From Bimuria novae-zelandiae CBS 107.79 (lineage: Eukaryota; Ascomycota; Dothideomycetes; Pleosporales; Didymosphaeriaceae): a stretch of DNA of 64,000 bases. The position numbers and the translations under genes are program-made. The notes under the pieces were generated by a model, which did not search any database, was not told the origin of the DNA, and saw only the letters and a program-made list of their open reading frames with translations. Below are positions 1-13,448 of this stretch, piece after piece; position 1 is the first letter of the stretch, and each line of letters begins with the position of its first letter. The stretch spans positions 1,073,087 to 1,137,086 of the forward strand of contig ML976658.1 of NCBI GenBank assembly GCA_010015655.1, given 5' to 3'.

Positions 1-773
1 CTTTTAAAATCCTTTATCAAGTTCTTTTGGAGATATTAAGACTATTTTTAGATAATAGTTTTTTAGTTAGCGTTTTACGGTCTTTAGTTAAAGTCCTATT
101 ACTAACTCTTTTATTTCTTAAAGAAATCTTTGTTATTCTTCCTCTTTTAACTCTTTTAATATTTAAATATTTAAAGTGTTTTTTTTCTTAGTTTTAATGC
201 GTTATATAGCATTATAAAGAGCTTTTTAGGTTTTACTTAGAGAAGAAGTAATAGTACAAATCAGGGTATTAGCCTTTAATAGTCAGTCAATTTCGTATTC
301 AAGCTTTAAAAATTATGGAGCTATTTTAAGAAAATATAAGATGTTATAAAATGTTTAAGAAAATGTTTCTTATAAGTAAGATTACTAGTAATCTATTATA
401 TAACATAAGGGAATTAAAGTAGGTCTAGATATTTTCATTTTTAGGTAAGAAACATAATTTTCAAAATTATATTATATAAGCTTAGCTAAGATACCTAGAT
501 CCACAAAATATTTTCGCAAAATACATACCCTAGTTTTTAAGAAAACAAGCTTTAAATATTTAAAATAAAATACTTTTATTCCACATACTTATTTTAAAAA
601 TATAAGTATTACTAAACCCCAATTTTGAATACTAGAATTATAGTCCTGAACTTTCTCTTTAAAATTATATTGTGTTCCGGACTAGGAACCTAATATTGGC
701 TAAGTTATAAGATCTTAAAAACGATAAATTTTAAGAGTACTCTTTTTTTGTGACCCTAATGTACCTACGGACC
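1..773. other. AT-rich RIP-degraded relic
   Basis: Very AT-rich DNA with dense TA steps and no open frame or recognisable domain. The base composition matches the RIP-damaged transposons to its right. Its last five bases (GGACC, 769-773) form the left target duplication of the gypsy element that follows, so this stretch and 13880-14343 were once contiguous and probably belong to one older relic. No origin can be assigned. Confidence 0.6.
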
Positions 774-1204
774 TGTTAAGATCGCTAGGGGTAGCTGGTC
801 CCTAAGGGCTAAGATTAGTTCTCGGGCAGGAGTACTAGTAGGACGAAAGAGGATCGTAGTAATAGCTTGCGCTTATCACTAGGGCGTTAGTATTAAAGGT
901 GTGTATAGCATAATTAAATTAATAAGATAGCTTATTTACATCTAAATAATAAATTAATAAATAAGTTAAATATAATAATAGAAGACTATCCTCGCGTTCC
1001 TATATACATGACCTGTCCCATGAATCCCAGGTGTCCTAAGAATCCCAAAGTCCCACATGCCAAGATACTTCTGGGACGCCCGATATTTCTGGGACGCGTG
1101 ACTTGGTCACGTGATCCGTGGCTAAGTTAGGAACCTTAGCTAGTCGCATAGATAAGTGCCTATACCCCGCCTTGCGTTATATTAGGTCTTAATAGATCCT
1201 AATA
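774..1204 (-). repeat. 3' LTR of gypsy G1
   Basis: 431-bp LTR, starting TGTTAAGATC on the plus strand and ending CCTAATA, the latter being a RIP-altered CCTAACA. It matches 13449-13879 over its full length. The outer end (774 onward) keeps G and C where the other LTR has A and T, while the inner end (toward 1204) carries C->T and G->A changes. A purine-rich stretch on the minus strand (AAAGAAGGAAGC) adjoins the inner edge at 1205 and is a plausible polypurine tract. Confidence 0.9.
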
Positions 1205-2029
1205 TTAGCTTCCTTCTTTAGACTTAATATCCTTTTAAGTTAACTACCTATATAGTTACTTTCCTAATCTACCTAATACTATTATTTATAAGCTAATCGT
1301 CTTAAGCAAAATTACGTATTTATTATAATTACTTATTTATACTATGCTAAAAAGTAATTACCTTATTAGTTATTATTATTACACTTAAAGTGCATAAACT
1401 GTGTTTAGTATAGTAATTAAAAGTATAAGCTAGAGGATATTCCTTTACTAAATTATTTAAAAATAGATGCTAAGTTAAAAAGATTAGAAAAGTTAGAGGC
1501 TAAGGAGGAGGCAAAACTTTAGGTAAAAAAAAAGCTTGCTTACGCAGCGCTCCTACGTACTTATTTAGCATAAGAGAAGACAGCGCGATTACGTAATTAG
1601 CGTAAGAAGTTACGTAAAAAAAAGTAAAAGTTATTTAATTATAAAATATTTATAGTAAATAAGTTAAAAGCCCTAGAGGCTCGTAAGGAACTAGCTTAGG
1701 CAATAGTATTAGTTAATCTAGATACTACTTTAGGTACTAAGGTAATAGACTAGTCTATTATTTAGTTGAAGCCTTCCTTTTTTACTACGTAATATTTACT
1801 TTTAGTATAGTTATATTATAAGTCTCTTTTCCTTTAAAGCTTTTTTTTATTATTTTAGTGTAGTAATAATAATTATAGATTTTATTTCGTGCTTTTCTTA
1901 AGAGCTGTTAGCAGTTTTTGCGAAGTTTAAATTCTAGTACTTATATATTTTCTAAGTATAGGTATCCTTTCTACTTAACTAACTATTTTTATAGGAACTT
2001 ATTCTCTCAAAAGTCTTTTTATCTACCTT
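1205..2029. other. 3' end of G1 with plus-strand coiled-coil relic
   Basis: This is the piece of G1 between copia A and the G1 3' LTR. Minus-strand gypsy coding is not recognisable here. The plus strand from about 1441 to 1760 reads, across RIP stops, as a charged Leu/Lys/Glu/Arg-rich heptad-like protein, for example D-A-K-L-K-R-L-E-K-L-E-A-K followed by L-R-N-Q-R-K-K-L-R-K-K. Similar charged tails occur at the C-termini of some fungal transposases and in some extra ORFs of fungal gypsy elements. It is antisense to the gypsy genes. ACCTT at 2025-2029 is the left target duplication of copia A. Confidence 0.4.
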
Positions 2030-2233
2030 TATCGGGAGGACTTGTTGCACTAGTGCTGAAAGGAAATACTTAATAACGAGTTACATTGGGTTGATTGATG
2101 CTTGTTGTCTCTCGTTCTATCTACTAAGGATTAAAGTACATCGCGGGGTATAGAAGCTAGTCCCATATAGGGCTCGCTCCACACATATAGTGTTTTGCAA
2201 CACGACAGAGGCCTTAAGGTTATTAATCCAACA
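2030..2233 (-). repeat. 3' LTR of copia A
   Basis: 204 bp, nearly identical to 7942-8145. Differences are mostly G->A on the plus strand (for example GATTGAAG to GATTAAAG, CTTGAGG to CTTAAGG) and cluster toward the inner edge. The outer first bases are also altered (TATCG against TGTTA), as expected for an insertion inside an already methylated, RIP-prone host element. Confidence 0.92.
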
Positions 2234-2301
2234 CTAGAAGTCTTTTCTTTTCTCGATATTAATTATCCACATAAAGGACTAAATATCTAAACTTAAATGC
2301 G

Positions 2302-5300
2302 CTAGGCAGAGATTGTAGGTCTCTGCACCCAGCCCTCAATTCAGACTATCACCTTATTACTATCAACAAATCGTTCCAGGGCGCGGTTTAGTGATGCTTT
2401 CGTAAAAGCGTCCGCAGGGTTGTCTTCGCCGTTAATCCATTAGATCTCTGTAATCTCGCGGCGTTCGTATAACTGGCGCAGTGCCATGATATCAATCATA
2501 AGGCGCTTTTCCTTAGTTGTCCCAAGCTTTACAAGGCACTCGTATAGGGAGTACAAGTCTATACACACAACCAAGGGAACTGCGGGCAGACTAAGGCGCT
2601 CTGTGATTATCTATAAAGTAGTAGTAATAGCAATGCCTATATTAAACCCGTTAACTATGCCATAGATCTTAGAGGCTAGTACGCTTCGTGTAACACGTTT
2701 ACACTTTGTTAAGCTGTAGTGTATCATATTACCGCAGATTGTAAAGGCATTGTTAACATCTGTGGACTTATTAACAAGCATGAGTATAAAGCCTAGCTGC
2801 GAGCTAAGGTCCTTGTTATTAGCAAAGGAGCCGTCCACGAATACTATTAGCTTAGCGTTAATAAGGTTAACAGGTATGTAGCGTAGTCTATGGTTAAGAT
2901 TCTCCATCTGCCATTTAAGGCGCTTGTTAAGCGCCTTAATGTCCTTATTAGAAGGTTGCTGCGCTTAAGCTACTACAGATAAGTTAAAAAATGCTTCTAG
3001 TTAACATGTTAATGCGATGTACGCCCCACGGGCGCGCTGTTTAGTATACTATTACGCGCGATTAAGAGCATTAATATCTATAAGCTTAATCTTTCCTTCT
3101 TATCCCTTCTGCTTGAGGTTTAGGGTTACTTTATAGTTATCCATGTTACTGGCGTCTATTATAAGTGTGCAGCTATTAAAGTCTAGTTACGCGTCTAGTG
3201 TTAGCACAGTCTTTAGCTTTAATCTAAACTATGCCTTCTCGAGCATTTTCTCTTTATGCGCTAAAAATGTGGCTGTTCTAAGCATAAGGGTATTATTAGT
3301 CTATATACTAACTATGCCAAAGTCATCTGCGTTGCTGTTTGTTACCAACAAGCATGGGTCGTATATTAACGTAGACATATCTAGTTCCTTACAGTAATAT
3401 CTATGGTACGTTATCCACTAATGGACTCCTGCTTCCGCGATTCCATATAGCGGCTTAATCACATGGAGCAGCGTGCCCTCTGGATATCTAGGTGCTAGCT
3501 CAGTGGAGAGGTATGCTAGTATTATTCTCTTAAGATTTGTCTACGCTTGTGGATATGCCTGCGTTATGTCGCGGAGCTTAAGATTTATCCCATGTTATAC
3601 GAGCATAGGTGCTAGGGCCATAATCACACGCTAGCTACAGCGTTAAATAGTTAAAAATTACGTTAAGATAGCCTCCTTACTATAGTCCTAGTATCCTTAG
3701 ATAACAAGATAGGATTTTTTATAGGGCTTAGTTATCTTTCCTTTAACTTCTCGCACTAGACGCGACTTAAATATGCAAATTCTGCTATGCACTTCCTAAT
3801 TATATTATTTAAATTTAAATACTTTATAGCCTACTAGGTTACTAATCTCTTAATTATTAGATGCCTTAAAGGGTGCGCTAGATATTATAATAACTCTATT
3901 ATTACGTAGCTTTATAGCAAGCTTAAGGTTGGCCTCTTCCTTTTTAGTAATGTAAACGTTTGCCTTTCTCTTATTCCTTAATCCTAGTAGGCGGCCTCTT
4001 TTGCATAGTTGCGTTGCCAGCGGCACTATCGTATCTATAGGTAACGCGTGCTGCTGCTACGGCGCATTAGAGTTACTCTAGAGGTAGTCTAGTCTGTAGT
4101 ACGGCTTAATAACTGTCGACCGAAATGTTGTCGGGCCATTAACCATGTCAATAGTAACGTTATGGCCGTCTATAGCAGCGATTTTATACGGGCTATTCTA
4201 TCTATCCTTTTCTCTCTATACTAAAACCTCGCTTTATAGCGGGAGCGCAAGCATATCTACGGTATTAGGTCCGTTGCGAGTGTTTAACGCATCCGTAACC
4301 TAGCGTTTAGTGGTGAGCTTACGCAGTTCTTTTATCGCTTTTTAAATAGCCTCGCTGCGCTTAACCATTAACGGTAACAGCGGTGACTCTATGGTCATAC
4401 GTAGGTATGCGCCAAAGACAAGTAAAGTTGGGACTAGACTGTTAAGGCCTGCTGTGTTATTAATAGCTTTCACGGCTATCTAAAGAATTGCTTTATTAGA
4501 CATAGTGCTAGCAAGCTTAGCGTAGAGTATATCCCATGCGCGGTGCAGGGGCACGTAATACCTCTCTATCTTGCCAACGGACCAATGTGCCTCTGTAGGT
4601 ACTTGTTTGCATGTGACTCCCATAATCTTTACTTCTACGCGAAATTCTACACTTGCGAAGTTCGTGCCTGCGTTATGTATAAGAATGTCTAGTGGTCCTT
4701 AGTAGGTATTAATCCACAACATCCGCAGTGCCTGCCATGTCTCCTTAGCTAAAATAGCGTTAAGAAACTTTGCGCCCTAAAACGAAGTTGCTAAATCCAC
4801 TACATGTAATATAGGCTTGCTTCTTAAGTACATCACATCCACAAGGATCTCGTAGTTAAAGTAATAGTCATCCTTAAGGGTGAACTTAAAGCGGCGCGGC
4901 GCAGAGCTATTAAGCTAATAATAATAGTAAAACTTCGCAATTTGCTTAAGAGTTCTTTCTTTAAAGTCATTGTGACCAGCATCTTTCAAGAGCCTAGCTA
5001 GTCTTATAACAGCTAGGTGTCTAAAACGGCGATAGAGCTGTCTTAACTCTATCTCTATAAGAAATGCAGTTGCACGCTCTCTCTTATTGAGATAGAACCA
5101 CAAATGTCCCCATTTACGGATTACGGGGATGCGTACATTGCCCTGGACGAGCTCATCTATAGTGTTGTTAAAGTAGACCTTCAGCCTGTCCATGTCCGCA
5201 AGGCATAGCAAGAACAGTGTGGGCGCATCTAGCACCTCAAAGTCGATTTTTCCAATCTCTATCGGAATCTATACGATGCCGATAGACACCGTAACACTGC

Positions 5301-7860
5301 CTTTGCCGAATTTAATAGACGTTTTTCCTGCCGTAGATGTGTCCATCGTGACCGTTGGGTCTTCCTGTATGAGTGCGAGGTACTATTCCTTACCGACTGT
5401 AGATACATTAGCGGCGCCTGTATCAGGGAGGATTCCTTAGTACACAGATCGCGTGTATCGGTCCTTAATAAGGAATTGCGACGCCGGTGATGACAGTACG
5501 TCTCTGCTGTATATGTCTTTACCAGAGATATAGTGTATAAACGCTTAATCTACAAGTTATTACTTCTTAAAAAATTAATGTTCCGCGTACGTAGTTGTGA
5601 ATTACTAATTATCGATGTTATACTGCTGATCGCTGTCATTATTATTGTCCTTGTAGTTCTTACTACCTTCATACTCTGCAAGGTGCACAGAGAAGTCTGC
5701 AGGCAGTAGTGTGCCTATAAAGTGACATGCGGAGAAGAACTGTGTGCGGGCAGCTTTGCGTTCCTTATTAGTATAGTTGGTTGACCAGCAGCCCTCTTTC
5801 TGGCAGACAAAGCACTTCTTCTTCTAGCGTGGCGTTGTGAATTCACGTCTACTGTCATTGCTATTAAAGCGCTAATTACCTCTATTGCCTTAGCCTCCTT
5901 AGAATCCGCCTGCGAATCCGCCTTTGCCTCTAAATCCTCTTTAAGTTCTTCTATTCCTATTGTTATAGCGGCGGTCGAGGTAGTACTAGTCTATAGCAAT
6001 TATCTTACTCCCTATAAGTATTTGTCTTATTTGCTAACGTGTAAGGTGCGTCTTAACTATAGACTGTAGGTCTGCAAAGAGTCCTTCGCAGATTGTGGCT
6101 GGCTTAAAGAGTGCTATTTTAAGTTCTAGAACTCTACGGCACGCGTTAATAATAGTTGTACGTAAGGTATTTTTACCTTTAAAGTTCTTACTAAGCGCGC
6201 GTTGGCATAATTATAGCTTGTTAAGTAATATCTATAGCACTTTATATAAGCTCTTATCAGGGTTCTCCATGCGCGTACGGGCGAAGGTTATAGTTGTCTA
6301 GTCTATATAGTAGTGTTAATAGTAGACGTTGTAATCAAAGTGGTTCTTGATCACTGTGTACGCATTAGAAAAGCTGTCACCTCTATCCATAACTTGTATA
6401 TAGAACATCTCTGCTCGCCTAGTAAGAATACGGGGAAACACAGCGTAGAACTGCTCTTTGTAGATGTCCACCTGCTAACAGATGCTAAAGAAGATCTTAA
6501 TTTTATTATTAAGTAGATTATACACATCTCTTGTGTATTTCTTATTATTATCCCAAAGCTTAGAGAACTGCGTAATTGTGTTGGCGTTAAGTCGGTTATT
6601 CCAGGACCAGCGCGGCGGCAGCGTCTTATACGGGTTATGAAGTAGCTCCGGTGGTCTGCCTGGTACACCGTTCCTAGGTTGTTGTGGAAACAGCGTAATT
6701 TCACGATATGCAATTGCTGGCGACCGTGCCTGTGTTTACAGTTGCTATTACTGTGATTGCGCATCTTGTTCCCACTATTACTAAGACTAAGGTTCTCTAA
6801 GCGCACCACTCATGAAGTGCAGTTGTTAACTATTATTACTTTATCTTAGTAGTTAGATTTTATCTATCTAGTGTATTAGTTATAGCTCCCGTGTTTTAGA
6901 TTAGTTTCGAGCGTCGTGTCTTACTCCGTGCTATTTGCCTTGCTGTAATTACTCTCGCTGCTGCCTATCTTGCTGCGAGTGCTCTAGCTGCTGTGACTGT
7001 GGTGCATGTGTACTAGCTAGTAGACTGTCCTACTGCAGTTGTTGCTGCTTAGCTATTAGAGGTGTCTGTTTTACGTTCTGCTGTCGCTTGTATGCCCTTA
7101 ATTGTTGGTCGAATATTATAGCTTTAAATTCTACAGGGTCCCATTCGGGAGTATTCTCTAGAGTAGACAAATTGTAGAGGGAATTAGCAAGCCTTGCGCG
7201 GTTGTTGCCTGTGTAGACTCCTCTATGCTATAGGACCATCTTTAGAGATTTTAGTATATCACGGTCAACCTTGTAGAATAGCTCCTTTGTCTATCCTTTA
7301 AAATCGCAATAGTAGTCTGCACATAGATCGTTGTCCTAGGCCATTAATATGTTATAATCGTGGATAATTTTAGCAACTTAGGTTATTGCGTGTATCTCGT
7401 CTACGTCTGTTGGTACAGGTACGTCCCAGAGAGATGTGTTGACAGATTCCAGCGCCACTAGATATGGGCAGTCTCCTATAAGGTACTTTATAGTGTATTT
7501 AGCCCAGCGCGAAGCAGCTTCCTGGCGTTTACTTAAGCTATGCTCTAACTAATTATCGCGTAGTTAAGCTTAAGCTTAAGCATTAGTATTATCTGCTGCG
7601 CTATTGCTGCTCTAGTTATCTACTATTATACTGGTGGTGTTAACTCGTTATTAATGTGGTTGTCTCGTTGATTAGTCGTTTCCGACGTGTGTTAGTGTAC
7701 GTAACTAGGTTGTCTGGAGACGTTCGTACGGTAAATTGTAATGCGTTATTAACGCGCTCTGTGTCCGCGGATTAGCCTAAACTAGTAGCTTTAGAGGTTG
7801 GTTAAGAGTGCTTCGTGTTATCTCTATCTCGCTCTATTCTTAGCACAGTCTGCATCAACC
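2302..7860 (-). pseudogene. copia A gag-pol polyprotein, RIP-inactivated
   Basis: Read on the minus strand. The gag region runs to a zinc knuckle near 5785-5835 (K-C-F-V-C-Q-K-E-G-C-W). A protease motif L-P-D-T-G-A lies at 5418-5435. A pre-integrase HHCC zone sits near 4915-5235, with its second His changed to Arg. An integrase core and C-terminal W-R-E-K-D-like region follow, then an AT-hook-like linker (3964-4002), an RT with box stop-T-N-N (3290-3305), and RNase H near 2611-2907 (V-D-G-S-F-A-N-N-K-D). The frame ends with TAG at 2302-2304. The longest surviving pieces are only about 100-150 codons, so no functional protein can be made. The gag start is not resolved. Confidence 0.88.
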
Positions 7861-7941
7861 CGAGATTTCTTACGTTGGGTTGTTAATAGCCTGTCTCTTC
7901 TTCCTTACTGTCTGTGATAGCTTCTCGCGATTACTGATTAG

Positions 7942-8145
7942 TGTTAGGAGGACTTGTTGCACTAGTGCTGAAAGGAAATACTTAATAACGAGTTACATTG
8001 GGTTAATTAATGCTTGTTGTCTCTCGTTCTATCTACTAAGGATTGAAGTACATCGCGGGGTATGGAAGCTAGTCCCATATAGGGCTCGCTCCACACATAT
8101 AGTGTTTTGCAACACGACAGAGGCCTTGAGGTTGTTAATCCAACA
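7942..8145 (-). repeat. 5' LTR of copia A
   Basis: 204 bp; on the minus strand it starts TGTTGGATTAAC and ends CCTCCTAACA. Immediately downstream on the minus strand (7941 leftward) the leader reads CTAATCAGTAATCGC. This aligns base for base, transitions aside, with the positions right after the 5' LTRs of copia C, E and D and is a candidate primer-binding site. Confidence 0.93.
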
Positions 8146-8584
8146 ACCTTTTTTATATTTTATAAATATTTTAACTTTGAATTCGTTTTCATCCTCTAGC
8201 TAGTAATAAAAGGTTATTTTAACTAGTATTTTAAGATCTACTAGTTTAAGTTAGTCTATATAAAATACTAGGTGTATCTTTACGTCTAGCGATAGTTCTA
8301 ATTAGTAGTTAATTAGTAATATTTATTTAATAATAAAAAATAGTTTAATTTTAATATAGTCTACTTCCTTGTGCTTCTTTTTTTAGGTTTAAAGATTTTT
8401 TGTAAGTAGATATGCTTTATCCCCCTTCTTTAGCTAAGGTGCTATTTTTCTTTTTTAGTTTACATAAGAAATACTTTACTATTAAGCTTTCTTAAGGTTC
8501 TCTTAAAGTTATACGTATATTTTCTTTATAGTTTCTGCTATGTTTATTGCTTCTTCTGTTTTAATCGTAGTTAGAAGGGTTTAA

Positions 8585-8768
8585 TGTGGCGCACAGTCAC
8601 AACGATCAGGGAGCTCGAAAACAAAGTCTATTAAGGAGTGGAAGTCCTACTCAGAAGCTCGGCTATTTACAAAGTTAGGGGGATCACGTGCTCGGCTATT
8701 TGGCTGCTCGGCCTAAACCTAGCTAGTTCCATAAAGCTCTAACCAGGAGCCAGCAAGCTTTTGCAACA
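8585..8768. repeat. solo LTR (184 bp) inside G1
   Basis: A GC-normal island in RIP-degraded DNA. It begins TGTGGCGCACAG, ends TTTTGCAACA, and is flanked on both sides by TTTAA (8580-8584 and 8769-8773). The TG...CA ends, the exact 5-bp duplication and the lack of coding sequence fit a solo LTR left by LTR-LTR recombination. A small non-autonomous element is the alternative. The family has no other copy in the window. Confidence 0.75.
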
Positions 8769-8773
8769 TTTAA

Positions 8774-11700
8774 TTAAAGAGATATAGGTATCTTCCGTAG
8801 TTTACATAGAATAGTGTAAATTCTATTACTACTAATATCTTATTGTTGTATGCCAATTATGCTATAGGTAATAAGGAAATCTAGTTATTCTTTTAGTTAT
8901 TACAGTAAATGCGTAGGTACGTTTTAATAGTTTAATTCGTACATTCTGTCTATCCGTTGGTTTGCGGATAGTATGCTGTTAATAGTTTCTGTTTTATTCT
9001 AATAAGTGCTATAAGTATTATCTAATAGTTTAAGGTAAAGAACTTGTCTCTATTCCTGATAATCGTCTTTAGAATACCGTAGTATTATATTAGTAAGTCT
9101 AGGATAAGGAATGAAAGTTCTTTTACTATAGTTATCTTCTAGCATAGTAGTAATTCTACGTATTTAGTAAATTAATAAATAATATTAAGTATCGTATTAT
9201 AATTACTTCTGATTATAGGATCCTTTAACTTAATAGTCCTATAATAAAGTTTATAACAATAGCTTCCTATAGTGTAACGGGTATTTATATTACTTATATC
9301 TCTTTATACTTAAGATATATAGCGTATTTATTACGTTAGTAATCTATGTATTTACGGATATAGGTAGTTACTACTTCCTTAATTCCTTTAAAGCTATAGT
9401 TCTGCTAGATAAGTTCTATTATCTTTCTAATCCCTAGGTATTCGTACACTAGGTCGTCGTAGTATTACTATATAATTTTAGTCTATAGTTCCTTAGGTAC
9501 TTCTCGTATAAGTACAAGGAGTTAATTAAGTTCAGCTATTAGTTCTAAAGAGCGATTAGGGTTTTTCTTTAGTATTATAAAGTATATCTTAACCTTTTTT
9601 CTGTTATTATTTATTCTGCTAAGAGCGTCTGCCCGTCCATTTTCTTTACCTAAGGTGTATATAATCTTAAAGTTATATTATCCTAGCGTTTCTAACTATC
9701 TTGCTTATTATTAAGCTAATTCTTTTATAGTTATAAAGCGTGTAAGGTTTTTATAGTTTATAAAGATCGTAAGTTCTAAGTAACTATATGCATAGATCCT
9801 TTAATATTTAATAGCTTTTATTATTACAAGTATTTCTTTGTCGTGTACTTTATACTATAAATCTTTTAATATAAACATATGTGTGTAATATACAACTAGG
9901 TGCTATTTACTATTCTTTTCCTATTTCGCGTATACTCTAACTACCAAGTCGCTTGCGTCTATTTTAATACGCAAGGGTTTATTATCTTAGAAATATAGAA
10001 GGACTAGTAGCGCAATACATGCTTCTTATAGTGTCTAAAATACTTATTTATATTCTTTTATTTAGTTAAAAGGTCTGTCTTTCTTCGTAAGATTTATAAG
10101 TAGTAGTATAATCCTTAAGTAGTCTATAATAAATTATTTATTAAATCTAATAAACCTAAGGAAGGCTTATACTTTTTTAAAGTTAATAAGTAATTTCTAC
10201 TTTCTTACTTTCTCGATCTTTAAAGGGCTTACTTAGATACCTTTAGTATTAATAACATGTCTTAGAAACTCTAATTCTATAACGTAGAATTTATATTTTT
10301 TAAGTTTTAATTATAGATTAGCGCTATCTAGCGCTTATAGTACTATTTATACGTACTATATATAATCTTTCTCCTGCTCCGAGAATACCAGGATGTTGTT
10401 AAGGTAGGTAACTATAAATATATTAAGGTAGTTTTATAGTATATTATTAATTATTGCTTAAAATATTGCTGGTGCATTAGTAAGTCTAAAGGGCATAACT
10501 TAGTACTTAAACAGTCTATATTTAGTTTAAAAGGCTGTCTTCTACTTGTTACCTACTACTATTTGTATAAGGTAGTATCTATCTTATAAGTTAAATTACG
10601 TAAATATCTTAGCTCGTCCTAGCCTGTCTTAAGACTTTTATATGTTTAGTAGTAGGTATCTATTTTTAATTATTATGTTGTTTAGTTTCCTATAGTTAAT
10701 ATATAGACGTTGTGTTCTATCCTTCTTTATAATAAATATTAGGGGTAACGCTGCTAGCGATTCTAACTTACGTATTTATTACCTATTAAAAGCTTTCTTT
10801 AGGAATTCGCGTGCCCATTAGAGTTCCTTTTTACTTTAGCTATATAGTAGTCTAAAAGGCGGCGTTTTTCCTTCTTCGAGAACAATGCGGTAATTTTAGT
10901 ATATATACTTAGGAAGGGCGTTTGCTCCTTTCTCTTCCTAAAATAAATAACTCTATTCTTTATATTTATTAGAGATATTAAGAGGTGTGCTATCCACTTT
11001 ATACTTATACTTTATAACCTAGTAGTTCCTGCTAGCGTCTACTAAGTTAATTTCGCGTTTATTAACTTTTAGTTGCGAGACTATATTATTAATAGCTTTC
11101 TTATTCACTATTATGCTTTATTAATGCGTAGGCTTTACTTATAATGTATAGTTACAGCGCTTAAAAAATATCTCTTTCTTTTTTTAGTTAATTATAGGGT
11201 TATACTTTTTTAACTAAGGTAACTTGAAAATTACATCGTAATTAGCTTCCTCAATTATGTCGAGGGTAATTAATTCCTAGTATCTATAGATTATAAGGGT
11301 AGCTTCAATCTTATACTTAATTGTTGCTTTGCCAGGCATTAGTTATCTATTTATAATATAAATAGTATAGGGTATAGCCTTCTTACGTTTGTAAAGACTT
11401 GCTCTATTAAGTGCTTTTTTTAATATATAGTTCTCTTATACTCTTAAGTATAGCATGGCTTTTATCTATATTCCTTTAAGCTATACTAATAGTTTAATTA
11501 ATACCTAACTATTAGTAGTATTTACTTCTTTAAAGGCGTTTTCCCGCCTAAGCCTAGGTCTAAAAAAGATACTTTCTCAATAACTAGCTCTATAGGTCTA
11601 AGGCGTCCTTTATTCTTTCCCTAAGGCTATTATTAAGTCTTGTTTAGGGAAATTTTATTATCTTTTTCCTTTATTACTGCTTTAATCTAAAGGGTTATAG

Positions 11701-13448
11701 TCCCTTTTAGTATATAATTAAATCTATACTTATTCTTTTACTCCCTATATTCTTTATAGTTAGAGTATAAGTATATTTGCTATTTATCTAATGCGCATTT
11801 CCTATTAACTAGTAGCAATATTACTTAGTTTAGTGCCTAGGTAAAGTATAAAAAGTATTATGTTTTCCGTTTATCCTAAAGGTAAATATTATAGTAGGTG
11901 ATAAGATAGTTAAACTACTCCTATTTATATTATTAGTATGTTTAGGGAAAGTAGCTATATTTTTTAGCTTAGTAATAAATAGTATATTAGTCTTCTCTAC
12001 AGAAAGTCTATTGTATAGTCTTATGCATAGGATTGTGGTGGTCTAGGTTATACTCTAGTTTATAGTTTAGGTTTTTATTTAGGTATTTCTTCTTAGGGTC
12101 TTTATAAACGTAGCGATAATCTGCCATTTCTCGTGCTACTTTACTAACTAAGTTAGGTTAGTAAGCGTTGAAAAATGCTTCTATATAGTCTTATTATTTA
12201 ATTACTATAAACCTAAAGTCTCCTTCTCTTAGTTAGTGCTTTTCTAAAAAGTTAAAAATGTTAATTATCTTACTAGTAACTAGTTTGCTTTAGCTAGAGT
12301 AAAGTATAAAAGATTAAGGCATTAGTTCCTTCTTCCTTTTCTTTTTGTCTAAACCTTTATATGCATCCTTATAGAGTCGTAAGTTAAGTATTCCTAATTA
12401 CTCTAATCCTTTATTGTGGATATTAACTTATTTAATAGCGTTTACTACTTACTATTCTTCGTCGGTAGTTTCTTCTTTATTAACAGTTAGTACGTTTAGC
12501 TGCCTAGTAATCTTATTCTTAAATCTGCAGTTCCTGGCTATGTAGCCTAGTTTGCCACATGTAAAGCATTTACGCGTCTCGGTTCCCTGTCGTTAGATTC
12601 TATCTAAGATACGTTAGTTAGGCTTTTAAAAGCCTATAGCCTTTCCTATTCCCTTTTTTAGGTTATTAAACTAGATATCTTTTATAAGTTAGGACCTATA
12701 ATAGTTACGTTACTGGCGGTAAGATACTTTTAGTAGCGCCCTATAGACTATAGGTGCCTGTTATTTAAAACTAGCGTTTTTTAGGTTTCTATAGAACTCT
12801 TCTTGCAAGGCGAACTACTCCCTATTAATATAGATAGTCTCTTTATATAGTTTTTCTAAGGTCTTATTTTTATACTACTACGTAGGAGTTTCTCGCACAC
12901 GTTACGTTTAAGGCCTTATTTATATATTATTTTAAGAGATTTATTTTTTTAGTTAAGTTATGCTACGTACTTACGGAACTTAGTTATATATTTAGCTATA
13001 AATTATTATTAGCAAACAGTTTAGATTGCTTATCTAGTAATAGCTATCTTATTAGTAATCTTAAATATTTATTAAAGATATATTTTAAAATTATTATAGT
13101 CTTTAATAATATTAATTATATTAGCGTGTTTATTAATATACTCCTTATTCTCGTTGTCGTAATCCATATCTAAATACTTAACTAGGTAAATATAGATTTA
13201 TTCTTTAGCACTTCCTTGCATATAGGTTATAGTAAAAATAACCTTTTTCTTGTCTTTAAGATCTTAGTTCTAGTTAAAGAAGTAGAGGTCTAGTTGTAAG
13301 GGGTCAGTATTAAGGAGGGTATAATTACTATTATATAAGTTAGGTTTATACGCCTTGTTCTTGCCATCCTTTATAAGGGTAATATAGTTATCTAAAGCTA
13401 TAGAAGAGGTAGGGGTCCTAGTAGAATTTATATTAAGGGTATTTAAGA
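8774..13448 (-). pseudogene. gypsy G1 gag-pol, RIP-inactivated
   Basis: Minus-strand relic. Gag ends in a zinc knuckle at about 12526-12572 reading C-F-T-C-G-K-L-G-Y-I-A-R-N-C, where the conserved His has become Tyr. The RT catalytic box at 10395-10406 reads Y-L-N-N, both aspartates changed to asparagine (GAC/GAT to AAC/AAT, the RIP direction). RNase H and integrase-like stretches continue toward 8800. Stops occur throughout and no open frame over 100 codons survives. Family membership is clear from the RT and gag order; subfamily is not determined. Confidence 0.8.

Larger units (their letters stand above)
2030..8145 (-). mobile_element. Ty1/copia retrotransposon A, nested in G1
   Basis: Bounded by two 204-bp LTRs (2030-2233, 7942-8145) and flanked by exact ACCTT target duplications (2025-2029, 8146-8150). 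Coding is on the minus strand in the order gag, protease, integrase, RT, RNase H, the Ty1/copia order. Full length is 6116 bp. It carries many TAG/TAA/TGA codons where CAG, CAA, CGA or TGG are expected, as RIP produces. Because it interrupts G1 with intact duplications, it inserted after G1. Confidence 0.95.

Noticed and set aside
5192..7177. Several plus-strand ORFs (5192-5440, 6095-6301, 6935-7177) opposite copia A
   Set aside because: Antisense shadows of the minus-strand gag-pol; low-complexity products and no domains.
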